Origin: RUG714 sp964623515
Lineage (GTDB): Bacteria > Bacillota > Clostridia > Oscillospirales > Acutalibacteraceae
Assembly: GCA_964623515.1 (NCBI GenBank)
Contig: CAZURV010000011.1
Span: 1-57,390, forward strand
Direction of reading: 5' to 3'
DNA: 57,390 nt
The position numbers and the translations under genes are program-made. Below, in pieces: positions 50,946 through 57,390 of the stretch; within the stretch, counting starts at the first letter, position 1, and the number at the start of each line of letters is the position of its first letter. Under the pieces are notes generated by a model that did not search any database, had not been told where the DNA came from, and worked only from the letters and a program-made list of their open reading frames with translations.

Positions 50946-51383
50946 ATGAAAAAAGTTGAAATTTATACGGATGGTGCCTGCTCCGGCAATCCGGGGAAGG
51001 GCGGCTGGGGCGCAATACTGGTTTATAAAGGGAAAGAAAAAGAAATCAGCGGTTACTGTAAAAATACTACGAATAACAGAATGGAACTTACCGCAGTTAT
51101 TGAAGCACTGAAATTATTGAAAGAAAAATGCGACGTTACACTGACCACAGATTCAAAATATGTCAGCGACGGAATCAATTTAGGATGGGCAGAATTCTGG
51201 AAATCCAACGGATGGAGGAAAAAAGATAAAAAACCTGCCTTAAATCCGGATTTATGGCAGGAGCTTTTAGAACTGACCGAGAGCAATAAAGTTAAAATTG
51301 TTTGGGTTAAAGGGCATGCAGGACATCCGTTTAACGAACGATGTGACAGACTTGCTGTCAGCGAAATTGAAAAGCACAAATAA
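50946..51383 (+). CDS. rnhA: Ribonuclease HI
   Basis: RNase HI cuts the RNA strand of RNA-DNA hybrids. The protein shows all four acidic positions: 'YTDGACSGNPGKGGWGAIL', 'NNRMELTAVIEALKLL', 'TTDSKYVSDGI' and 'VKGHAGHPFNERCDRLA'. I prefer the ATG at 50946 over 50934: a GGAAA sits at a fair distance upstream, and the shorter form (145 residues) matches the family start. It is one of three plus-strand genes and is convergent with the Cys-rich gene, with a shared terminator. Confidence 0.96.
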   Translation: MKKVEIYTDGACSGNPGKGGWGAILVYKGKEKEISGYCKNTTNNRMELTAVIEALKLLKEKCDVTLTTDSKYVSDGINLGWAEFWKSNGWRKKDKKPALNPDLWQELLELTESNKVKIVWVKGHAGHPFNERCDRLAVSEIEKHK

Positions 51384-51457
51384 GAATACAAATTATAATC
51401 TTTAATTTTTACTGCATTTGGGTTAGTCTTGTTCATCCGATTCAATACATACATGAT

Positions 51458-51490
51458 AAAAAGCGGTCATATTTTGTATGACCGCTTTTT
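51458..51490. terminator. Bidirectional terminator between convergent rnhA and the Cys-rich gene
   Basis: The 13-bp perfect stem AAAAAGCGGTCAT/ATGACCGCTTTTT with a seven-base loop carries A/T tracts on both sides, so it can end transcription in both directions. Confidence 0.88.
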
Positions 51491-51506
51491 ATAGTCAAAA
51501 TCAAAT

Positions 51507-52373
51507 TTAATTACGTCTGCAAGTATTATCGCAGTCATCAGTAGCGTAATTCATCGGTGTATCACAACCGCATGTTTTACATCTGCTACTTCCTCTCGGA
51601 AAAAATTCATCAAGCGGAAATTCAATGTTCCTGAACATATCACAGGGGCTTTCTGTTTCGCAACTGCATTCTTTGTCGGGAATACAAAAATCGTACACAG
51701 GAATCATAACCTGGATACTTCTTTCAAGCTGAATGATTGAAAACAGTCCAAGTGTTACAAGAACGGTTTTCATTCCCGCGTTCTGCACAAGATTGCCTTC
51801 AAATACATCTGCTACCGCATTTGGAACGGAAATGCACTGGCTGTTTCCTCCACAGACTGTTCTGCATGAAAGCACAATGGGATCAACCGCCTGAACTTTT
51901 GCAACTGGTTCGCGCTGTGAACATGGCAAAACGTCATCGTATTCTTCACAGGATATGTTTTCATTACTGAATACTTTAACTCTGCCGTCCGATCCGAAAA
52001 GAATACAGTTTTTACAGAAGGTACTTAGTCCTCTAATCGTAACCGGAGTCGTTGAATTTGTATGCTGATAAACATCAAATTCCACCAGGAAATAATAATT
52101 GATTTCTATAGAAAAACAACCGCGATTATAAGGTACTTCTTCCACTTTTACATATGTTGTTAGTATTTCCGCAGATTTTGCTCTTATGGAGCAGGCGCTG
52201 TCAACAAGCGCCTGGTCTTCAGCGGTAAAAAGTACAATGAGATCCTCAAGGCAATCTTTATCGGCACATGAATCGTACACTCTGTTAACGTCAACACAGC
52301 ATGCATTGCTTATCGGACCGGGATTGCACTCATCGCCCGTAAAAGCCGTGCGCTTAGCATTTCTTTCTGCCAT
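51507..52373 (-). CDS. Conserved cysteine-rich protein, probably spore-related
   Basis: The 288-residue protein has 23 cysteines (8 percent) with no signal peptide or membrane segment. Distinct pieces are 'CCVDVNRVYDSCADKDCLEDL', 'FCKNCILFGSDGRVKVFS', 'TVLVTLGLFSIIQLERSIQVMIPVYDFCIPDKEC', 'CDMFRNIEFPLDEFFP' and a terminal CKTCGCDTP. From memory, this family recurs in spore-forming Clostridia, unnamed and without an assigned function. The high cysteine content and the cytoplasmic character suit a mother-cell-made coat or exosporium protein, but this is inference. AAGGAGG 7 bases before the ATG is an excellent ribosome binding site. It is monocistronic. Confidence 0.75.
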   Translation of the reverse strand: MAERNAKRTAFTGDECNPGPISNACCVDVNRVYDSCADKDCLEDLIVLFTAEDQALVDSACSIRAKSAEILTTYVKVEEVPYNRGCFSIEINYYFLVEFDVYQHTNSTTPVTIRGLSTFCKNCILFGSDGRVKVFSNENISCEEYDDVLPCSQREPVAKVQAVDPIVLSCRTVCGGNSQCISVPNAVADVFEGNLVQNAGMKTVLVTLGLFSIIQLERSIQVMIPVYDFCIPDKECSCETESPCDMFRNIEFPLDEFFPRGSSRCKTCGCDTPMNYATDDCDNTCRRN

Positions 52374-52513
52374 TATAAATCCTCCTTAAATTATATTGAG
52401 TAGATCCTCATTGTCATAATATGAAAAGATACAATAAATGTTACAGCGTAAAAAAATTAAAGCCTTGCTACCCATTGCAATCCGAAACAGCGGCCTGCCT
52501 GGCCTTCTTTATC

Positions 52514-52547
52514 AAAAAAAGCGGCGGGTTATATATAACCCGCCGCC
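52514..52547 (-). terminator. Strong terminator after the P-type ATPase
   Basis: The perfect 26-base palindrome GCGGCGGGTTATATATAACC... (13-bp arms, GC-rich) is followed on the minus strand by TTTTTTT. It starts about 14 bases after the ATPase stop. Confidence 0.92.
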
Positions 52548-52560
52548 GTATTTTATTTAT

Positions 52561-55266
52561 TTATACACGCTTGGAATGTCTGCGCTGGAAAAATTTAACA
52601 ATTTCAACAATCGGTATCATCATAAACGCAAGCACAATTGCTATAATATATTCCTTTAAATCAATCGGCGCTTCGGAAGCCCCTTCGGCAATAAAGCCAA
52701 ACGCACCTGCGATAAACGGTATTTCGATTACAGCCGTTGTGAGAGCAAGAGAAGCAATCATAGAAAGGAAAAGAGGAATGTTGTGCGTTCCCAAAGTAAA
52801 TATCGAACCGCGCTGTGAACGCATATTATACGAATGGAAAATCTCAGCCATACTCATGGTCAGGAATGCCATTGCCGTTCCTTGTACACTGTTTTCAGCA
52901 GTAATGTTAACGAAATGCCATCCGCCCATATGATCGTGAACACCGATAAAGAACGCTGCAAGCGTAAGAATTGTTACAAGGACACCCTGATAAGCTATAT
53001 CAATTCCGGTTCCTCCGGAGAAGATACCGTCAGTTGACTTTCTGGGTTGACGCTGCATAATGTTTCTTTCCGGTTTTTCAAGCCCAAGCGCAAGTGCCGG
53101 GAAACAATCTGTTACCAGATTTATCCAAAGAAGATGAACGGGTTTGAATATTGTGCATCCCATAAGAGAAGCAAAGAAAATTGTTAAAACTTCACTGAGG
53201 TTTGAGGACAGAAGGAACTGAATCGCTTTTCTGATATTATCATAAATTCTCCTTCCCTCAGCAACCGCCTTAACGATTGTTGCAAAGTTATCATCGGTAA
53301 GAATCATATCGGCACAATTCTTAGTAACATCCGTACCGGTGATACCCATACCTACGCCAATATCCGCAGATTTGATAGAGGGCGCATCGTTTACACCGTC
53401 CCCTGTCATAGCGGTAATTTTACCGTTTTCACGCCATGCATTGACAATTCTTGTTTTATGTTCCGGCTGAACACGCGCATATACGGAATATTTTTTAACC
53501 GCTTCAATGAAATCCTCATCACTGATTTCATTGAGTTCAGCACCTGTAATCGCCTGAGAAGCATCCTCAATAATTCCGATTTCCTTAGCGATGGCAACCG
53601 CAGTATCCTTATGGTCGCCCGTAATCATAATCGGTCTGATTCCTGCAAGACGACATTCGTCAATCGCCGCTTTAACCTCAGGACGAACAGGATCAATCAT
53701 ACCTGTTAAACCGATAAAGGTTAAATCCTTTTCAATTTCAGGCGGTGTATGAAACGACGGTACGGTGCTGTAAGTCTTCATCGCACACGCCAGCACGCGG
53801 AGCGCCTTGTCTGCCATATCTTTATTCGCCTGCATGATTTCATTTCGCAGTTCGTCTGTTAAATCGATAGCATTTGTTCCGTCATAAAATTTTGTACACG
53901 CCTTAAGAATTTCATCGGGAGCGCCTTTTGTGAACTGAATAACTGCGCCGTTTTCATCATGCACGGTTGACATCATTTTACGCATAGAATCGAACGGAGC
54001 TTCCGCAACTCTCGGCATACCGAGCGTTTTTTTGTTAATGCCGAGCTTATCGGCGTATTCAACAAGCGCGCACTCGGTAGGCTCGCCGATTGTTGTTCCG
54101 TCATCGTTGATTTCAGCATCTGAACAAAGTGCCATACCCTTTGCAAGAAGATCCTCACTTTTCCCGAAATGTTCGGTTACAGTCATTTTATTCTGCGTAA
54201 GGGTTCCCGTTTTATCGGAGCAGATAATCTGCGCACAACCAAGAGTTTCAACTGCGGTAAGCTTACGGATTATCGCGTTGTTTTTACTCATATTTGTAAC
54301 ACCTATTGACAGAAGAATCGTTACTACCGCCACAAGGCCTTCCGGTATAGCGGCAACCGCCAGGCTTACGGCAATCATAAAGGAATCCATAACCGTTGAA
54401 AACGCAAACGAAGCGCCGGGTTTAACCAGACTCATTATAATCTGAAAAGCAAAAATAAATACGCATATACCCAAAACAATAATCGTAAGTATTTTGGAAA
54501 GCTGATTGAGCTTTTTCTGAAGCGGCGTCTGACCGTCTTCTGCTTTCGCAATAGCGTCGGCAATTTTACCCATTTCAGTATCCATACCGATAGCTGTAAC
54601 AACAGCACTGCCTCTGCCGTAAACAACAGTGGAACCGGTATACATCATATTTTTCCTGTCCCCGAGAGGAACTTCCGGCGCATTGCTTGTTATAATGCCC
54701 GAAATTTTTTCAACCGGAACAGATTCACCGGTAAGTGCAGCTTCCTCTATTTTGAGACTTACAGATTCTATAATCCTTGCATCTGCGGGAACAGCGTCTC
54801 CTGCTTCCAGATGAATAATATCTCCAACAACAAGGTCCTCACTGTTTACCTCAACAATTCTTCCACCCCGTATCACCCTTGTTTTGGAAACTGACATCTT
54901 CTGCAGTGCCTCAATAGCCGCTTCGGCTTTGCTTTCCTGATAAACACCGAGAACTGCATTGATGATTACGACTATCATAATAATGATAACATCAGAAAAA
55001 TCTCCGAAAGACGGAGCTCCACCTGCTTTAAAGCCATCATACACCGCAAGGCCTGCCGAAACAATAGCGGCAACAATCAGAATAATAATCATCGGGTCTG
55101 CAAGCTGGCTTAAAAATCTGGAAAATAATGATATTTTTTTGCCCTCAGCAAGTTTGTTTTTGCCGTTTTGTTCGAGCCGTAAAGCAGCTTCTTTTTCAGA
55201 TAAACCGTCTGTTGAAGATTTAACGTCTTCAAAGACATCGTTGATTGATTCAAGATAATGTTTCAT
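52561..55266 (-). CDS. P-type cation-transporting ATPase (Ca2+/Mn2+ type), likely manganese exporter
   Basis: The 901-residue P2A-type ATPase has the phosphorylation motif 'CSDKTGTLTQNKMTV', the actuator TGES in 'AALTGESVPVEK', the hinge 'AMTGDGVNDAPSIKSADIGV' and about ten membrane helices. Transport-site residues are visible in the 'AAIPEGLVAVV' (helix 4) and 'LLWINLVTDCFPALALGLE' (helix 6) regions. Annotation by homology would be calcium-transporting. However, the leader contains a yybP-ykoY riboswitch, a class that senses Mn2+ and controls Mn2+ exporters. Mn2+ efflux is therefore my preferred role. AAAGGATTC precedes the ATG, and a terminator lies behind the gene. Confidence 0.9.
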   Translation of the reverse strand: MKHYLESINDVFEDVKSSTDGLSEKEAALRLEQNGKNKLAEGKKISLFSRFLSQLADPMIIILIVAAIVSAGLAVYDGFKAGGAPSFGDFSDVIIIMIVVIINAVLGVYQESKAEAAIEALQKMSVSKTRVIRGGRIVEVNSEDLVVGDIIHLEAGDAVPADARIIESVSLKIEEAALTGESVPVEKISGIITSNAPEVPLGDRKNMMYTGSTVVYGRGSAVVTAIGMDTEMGKIADAIAKAEDGQTPLQKKLNQLSKILTIIVLGICVFIFAFQIIMSLVKPGASFAFSTVMDSFMIAVSLAVAAIPEGLVAVVTILLSIGVTNMSKNNAIIRKLTAVETLGCAQIICSDKTGTLTQNKMTVTEHFGKSEDLLAKGMALCSDAEINDDGTTIGEPTECALVEYADKLGINKKTLGMPRVAEAPFDSMRKMMSTVHDENGAVIQFTKGAPDEILKACTKFYDGTNAIDLTDELRNEIMQANKDMADKALRVLACAMKTYSTVPSFHTPPEIEKDLTFIGLTGMIDPVRPEVKAAIDECRLAGIRPIMITGDHKDTAVAIAKEIGIIEDASQAITGAELNEISDEDFIEAVKKYSVYARVQPEHKTRIVNAWRENGKITAMTGDGVNDAPSIKSADIGVGMGITGTDVTKNCADMILTDDNFATIVKAVAEGRRIYDNIRKAIQFLLSSNLSEVLTIFFASLMGCTIFKPVHLLWINLVTDCFPALALGLEKPERNIMQRQPRKSTDGIFSGGTGIDIAYQGVLVTILTLAAFFIGVHDHMGGWHFVNITAENSVQGTAMAFLTMSMAEIFHSYNMRSQRGSIFTLGTHNIPLFLSMIASLALTTAVIEIPFIAGAFGFIAEGASEAPIDLKEYIIAIVLAFMMIPIVEIVKFFQRRHSKRV

Positions 55267-55305
55267 AGTTGAATCCTTTTAATCCTTTCATCTATTGCTG
55301 TTTAT

Positions 55306-55333
55306 TAAAAAACCTGCTGCTTCTGCAACAGGT
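55306..55333 (-). terminator. Expression-platform terminator of the yybP-ykoY riboswitch
   Basis: ACCTGTTGC pairs with GCAGCAGGT across a four-base AGAA loop, followed on the minus strand by TTTTTT. It lies between the aptamer and the ATPase start, where metal-dependent antitermination would act. Confidence 0.85.
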
Positions 55334-55361
55334 AAAATCCAAATCTGCAAAAAACACCGCA

Positions 55362-55452
55362 GATAAGTCTCATTGTTTATAATTACGCCAGGCAACAGCC
55401 AGGATGTTGACGGTAATTACGCTTTCTGCGCCAACTACTCCCTTATCCAAAT
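55362..55452 (-). promoter_or_regulatory. yybP-ykoY (Mn2+) riboswitch aptamer
   Basis: On the minus strand the leader has the class pattern in order: GGATAAGGGAGTAG, then a stem region, CGTCAACATCCTGG, and TGAGACTTATC. The outer stem forms between GATAAG and CTTATC. The class binds Mn2+ and turns on Mn2+ efflux genes. Boundaries are approximate. Confidence 0.88.
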
Positions 55453-55542
55453 AGTAATTTACCATATTTTTCATCACAAGTCAATCAATTATTTATACAT
55501 AATGATTTAAATTATCAACAAAAATAATTGCTCAGTTTTATG

Positions 55543-55580
55543 AAAAAATACAGGTTTCGGGCGGAATCTCCCGAAACCTG
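55543..55580 (-). terminator. Terminator after the third GPH transporter
   Basis: The 11-bp perfect stem CAGGTTTCGGG/CCCGAAACCTG is followed on the minus strand by TATTTTTTC, 8 bases after the stop. Confidence 0.88.
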
Positions 55581-55587
55581 TTTCGTT

Positions 55588-57093
55588 TTAGTGATTGTTT
55601 GCTTTAGCCGCTTTTCTCTCTTCAATCTCGGCAACCATTTTTCTCTGACGCTTTTCGCTGAGATTATAGAAGAACATCGGAACAACACAAAGCGCAAAGG
55701 AAATGGCGCCTGTTAAAATAAGCATTGTCCACAGTGTCTGGCATCCTGCCGCATCAATAACATTACCCTGCGGATTAGAGGGAGAAATACCTGCCATACC
55801 ATAAGCTATGACGCCTACAAACGCGCTCATTGCAAGGCCGAGTTTATTGATAAACGTCTGCATTGAAAAGCATATACCTTCAGCTCTTTCCCCTGTTTTC
55901 CACTCGAGATATTCAACCGAATCTCCTATCATAGCATATGTCATAACATTGGCAACGCCACTCGGTATACCAATAATAACGAGAGCAAGTGCACAGATTA
56001 AAAGTTTTGTACTGTTGACGCTTCCGTCAGGATTGGAATAACCGATAAAATACATGATAAACATCGCCGCCGCACCCATCAGGTGTGTGAAAATATATGT
56101 AGCCTTTTTACCGAATCGTTTTGTGAAATACGGAACAAGCAAGCTGGCGATAAGCCCTCCGGGGACTGCAAGCATAGTTATGATGCTGTAAAGTCCTTCA
56201 TTTTTAAGGGCATATTTAGCAAAATAAAGTCCGCCTGTACTCATATACACATTTTTAGCTGAACCGAGTGCGCCCGAAAGAACAAGCAAAAGCAAGGGCT
56301 TGTTTTTAAATAGAAGTTTAAGATTATGACCTAATGAAGGCGGTTTTTCATCCGTCGTATAGCGCTCTTTGGTATTTTTAAATCCATAGAAAAACATAGG
56401 AATGGATACCACAACCAAAACTACCGCACATATAAAGTAAGTCCATTTTAAATGCGGAGCAGCTTCCAAACCGTGCATTCCGTCGGAATTATATTTGTTG
56501 CTCACAGCACCGGTAATAATCGGAACAATAATCGTTACAAGCCCCGCTCCTCCTGTGCAAAATAATCTGGCAATTGTGAGGATTTTTCCGCGCACTTCCG
56601 TATCGTTTGTCATACAGGTGGTAAGTCCCCAGTACGGAACGTCCGCAACGGTATACACCATGGACCAAATCACATAAACAACCGTTATAAGAACAAAAGT
56701 CCAGGTTTTCTGCGCTTGATAAATCGGCAAAAAACATAGAATAGTCATAATTCCGATGGGAATTGCCATCCATTTCAGGAAAGGTCGGCATTTACCGTAT
56801 TTTGTTCTTGTTCTGTCCACAATTGAACCCATAATCGGATCATTGAAAGCATCAAATATACGGGTAAACAGCATCAGAAAGGCAACCGCTACAACTCCTG
56901 TTGTTCCGCCTATCTGAGAATTACTGTCAAACAACAGAGCTTCTGTCATAAAAGCGGCAAGATATGAACCGATAATCGTGCAGATAAAGTTTTGACCGAT
57001 ACCGGTAATACTATAGGCCCAAGCTTCTTTCGGCTGAACACCTTTCCCCGGCGTTGTACCGAAAATTTTATGGTTTAATTCATTGATTGTCAT
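55588..57093 (-). CDS. GPH-family (MelB-type) sugar/cation symporter, copy 3
   Basis: The 501-residue transporter has the GPH hallmarks 'RIFDAFNDPIMGSIVDRT', 'WSMVYTVADVPYWGLTTCMT' and 'GDSVEYLEWKTGERAEGICFS', with about twelve hydrophobic segments. The frame opens at 57126, but I take the ATG at 57093 with AAAGGGG 7 bases upstream. It is distinct in sequence from the tandem pair at 22-25 kb and so is not a recent duplicate. It is monocistronic, between its own promoter and terminator. No sugar hydrolase is next to it to indicate the substrate. Confidence 0.9.
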   Translation of the reverse strand: MTINELNHKIFGTTPGKGVQPKEAWAYSITGIGQNFICTIIGSYLAAFMTEALLFDSNSQIGGTTGVVAVAFLMLFTRIFDAFNDPIMGSIVDRTRTKYGKCRPFLKWMAIPIGIMTILCFLPIYQAQKTWTFVLITVVYVIWSMVYTVADVPYWGLTTCMTNDTEVRGKILTIARLFCTGGAGLVTIIVPIITGAVSNKYNSDGMHGLEAAPHLKWTYFICAVVLVVVSIPMFFYGFKNTKERYTTDEKPPSLGHNLKLLFKNKPLLLLVLSGALGSAKNVYMSTGGLYFAKYALKNEGLYSIITMLAVPGGLIASLLVPYFTKRFGKKATYIFTHLMGAAAMFIMYFIGYSNPDGSVNSTKLLICALALVIIGIPSGVANVMTYAMIGDSVEYLEWKTGERAEGICFSMQTFINKLGLAMSAFVGVIAYGMAGISPSNPQGNVIDAAGCQTLWTMLILTGAISFALCVVPMFFYNLSEKRQRKMVAEIEERKAAKANNH

Positions 57094-57133
57094 AGAAAAA
57101 CCCCTTTCAAATGCATTGAAATACATTAAAATA

Positions 57134-57162
57134 AATTTAACATATTATATAAAAAATATCAA
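57134..57162 (-). promoter_or_regulatory. Putative promoter for GPH transporter copy 3
   Basis: On the minus strand TTGATA and TAAATT are spaced by 17 bases and end about 40 bases before the start codon. The surrounding DNA is very AT-rich, so chance matches are possible. Confidence 0.4.
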
Positions 57163-57330
57163 TATAACGCTTATGGTTTTGTTAAATGAGTATAACTTTC
57201 GACATGTTTTTTAGTGAATTTCAATAATGTTTATCCGTTATATACGGACAATATACAAAAGAATGAAATAAAATTATCGTATATTTTACTCTAATTTTTC
57301 AATAGTTAGGCAAATGTAAATTTGATAAAT

Positions 57331-57369
57331 AAAAAAACGGCAGGTTTTAAATAAAACTTACCGTTTTTT
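57331..57369 (-). terminator. Terminator after the partial tRNA
   Basis: AAAAAACGG-type arms pair with CCGTTTTTT around an AT-rich centre (GGTTTTAA/TTAAAACC-like), directly after the tRNA 3' end. Confidence 0.75.
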
Positions 57370-57390
57370 GGAGGCGTCACCCGGATTTGA
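57369..57390 (-). tRNA. Partial tRNA, 3' end, probably tRNA-Cys
   Basis: On the minus strand the visible part reads T-loop, T-stem CCGGG, acceptor TGACGCC, discriminator U and CCA. A U discriminator is a strong identity mark for tRNA-Cys. The anticodon lies outside the window, so the amino acid is inferred. Confidence 0.65.

Noticed and set aside
52421..52933. A 170-residue plus-strand open frame across the P-type ATPase 3' end
   Set aside because: It runs through the strong terminator and antisense to the ATPase C-terminus; composition and context indicate a shadow frame.
1..57390. CRISPR array, insertion sequence or prophage
   Set aside because: I saw no regularly spaced direct repeats, no transposase with terminal repeats, and no phage structural or integrase genes. 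The two debris regions are too decayed to name.

Overview
This window looks like a chromosomal segment of a low-to-moderate GC, spore-forming member of class Clostridia. An Oscillospirales/Ruminococcaceae-type background is my best guess, not proven. The evidence is the sporulation regulator SpoIIID, a BofA-like membrane protein, a cysteine-rich protein of the kind found in spore formers, a ClpE-type ATPase, RNase J, ECF-transporter genes, strong AGGAGG ribosome binding sites, and classic Firmicutes riboswitches (M-box and yybP-ykoY). Nearly all genes lie on the minus strand. Only spoIIID, proC and rnhA are read from the plus strand. I see no phage, insertion sequence or CRISPR array.

Reading in the minus (transcriptional) direction, the right edge holds the 3' end of a tRNA that looks like tRNA-Cys, then a GPH-family sugar transporter (57093-55588). 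Next is a P-type cation ATPase under a yybP-ykoY (Mn2+) riboswitch, a Cys-rich conserved protein, and a divergent rnhA / rnj promoter pair. A large housekeeping run follows: rnj-rplI-dnaB-tilS-hpt-ftsH, then parE-parC, secG, a DEDDh exonuclease, a BofA-like protein, a pyrophosphatase-like/Nudix fusion, pncB, a CDP-glycerol transferase and trmO. mgtE lies behind an M-box riboswitch.

The middle (31.0-22.2 kb) is metabolic and accessory. It has a three-gene oxidoreductase operon (GlpA-like, NAD(P)/FAD oxidoreductase, DUF1667), a secreted 5'-nucleotidase-like protein whose metal ligands are almost all replaced, and two tandem GPH transporters. proC and spoIIID face the other way. Then come a YdbC/PC4-like DNA-binding protein, a class A penicillin-binding protein, a gene-poor 650-base stretch with coding-like debris, ruvX and tRNA-Leu(CAA).

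The left part (16.7-0 kb) is one long, tightly packed gene string behind a recognisable promoter: ruvC-ruvA-ruvB-glmM-methyltransferase-ecfA1-ecfA2-ecfT-truA-DUF5711-cvpA-pgsA-clpE-like, then two secreted surface proteins (Ig-like/VanW and a leucine-rich-repeat protein cut by the window edge). It joins Holliday-junction repair, cell-wall precursor synthesis, vitamin uptake, tRNA modification and phospholipid synthesis.

Most of the window is orthodox. The points most worth a second look are the metal-centre-less 5'-nucleotidase homologue next to paired GPH transporters, the riboswitch assignment that recasts the 'calcium' ATPase as a likely manganese exporter, the Cys-rich protein family, the pyrophosphatase-Nudix fusion, the extended PgsA, and a twin-hairpin element with a plus-strand terminator shape between parC and secG.
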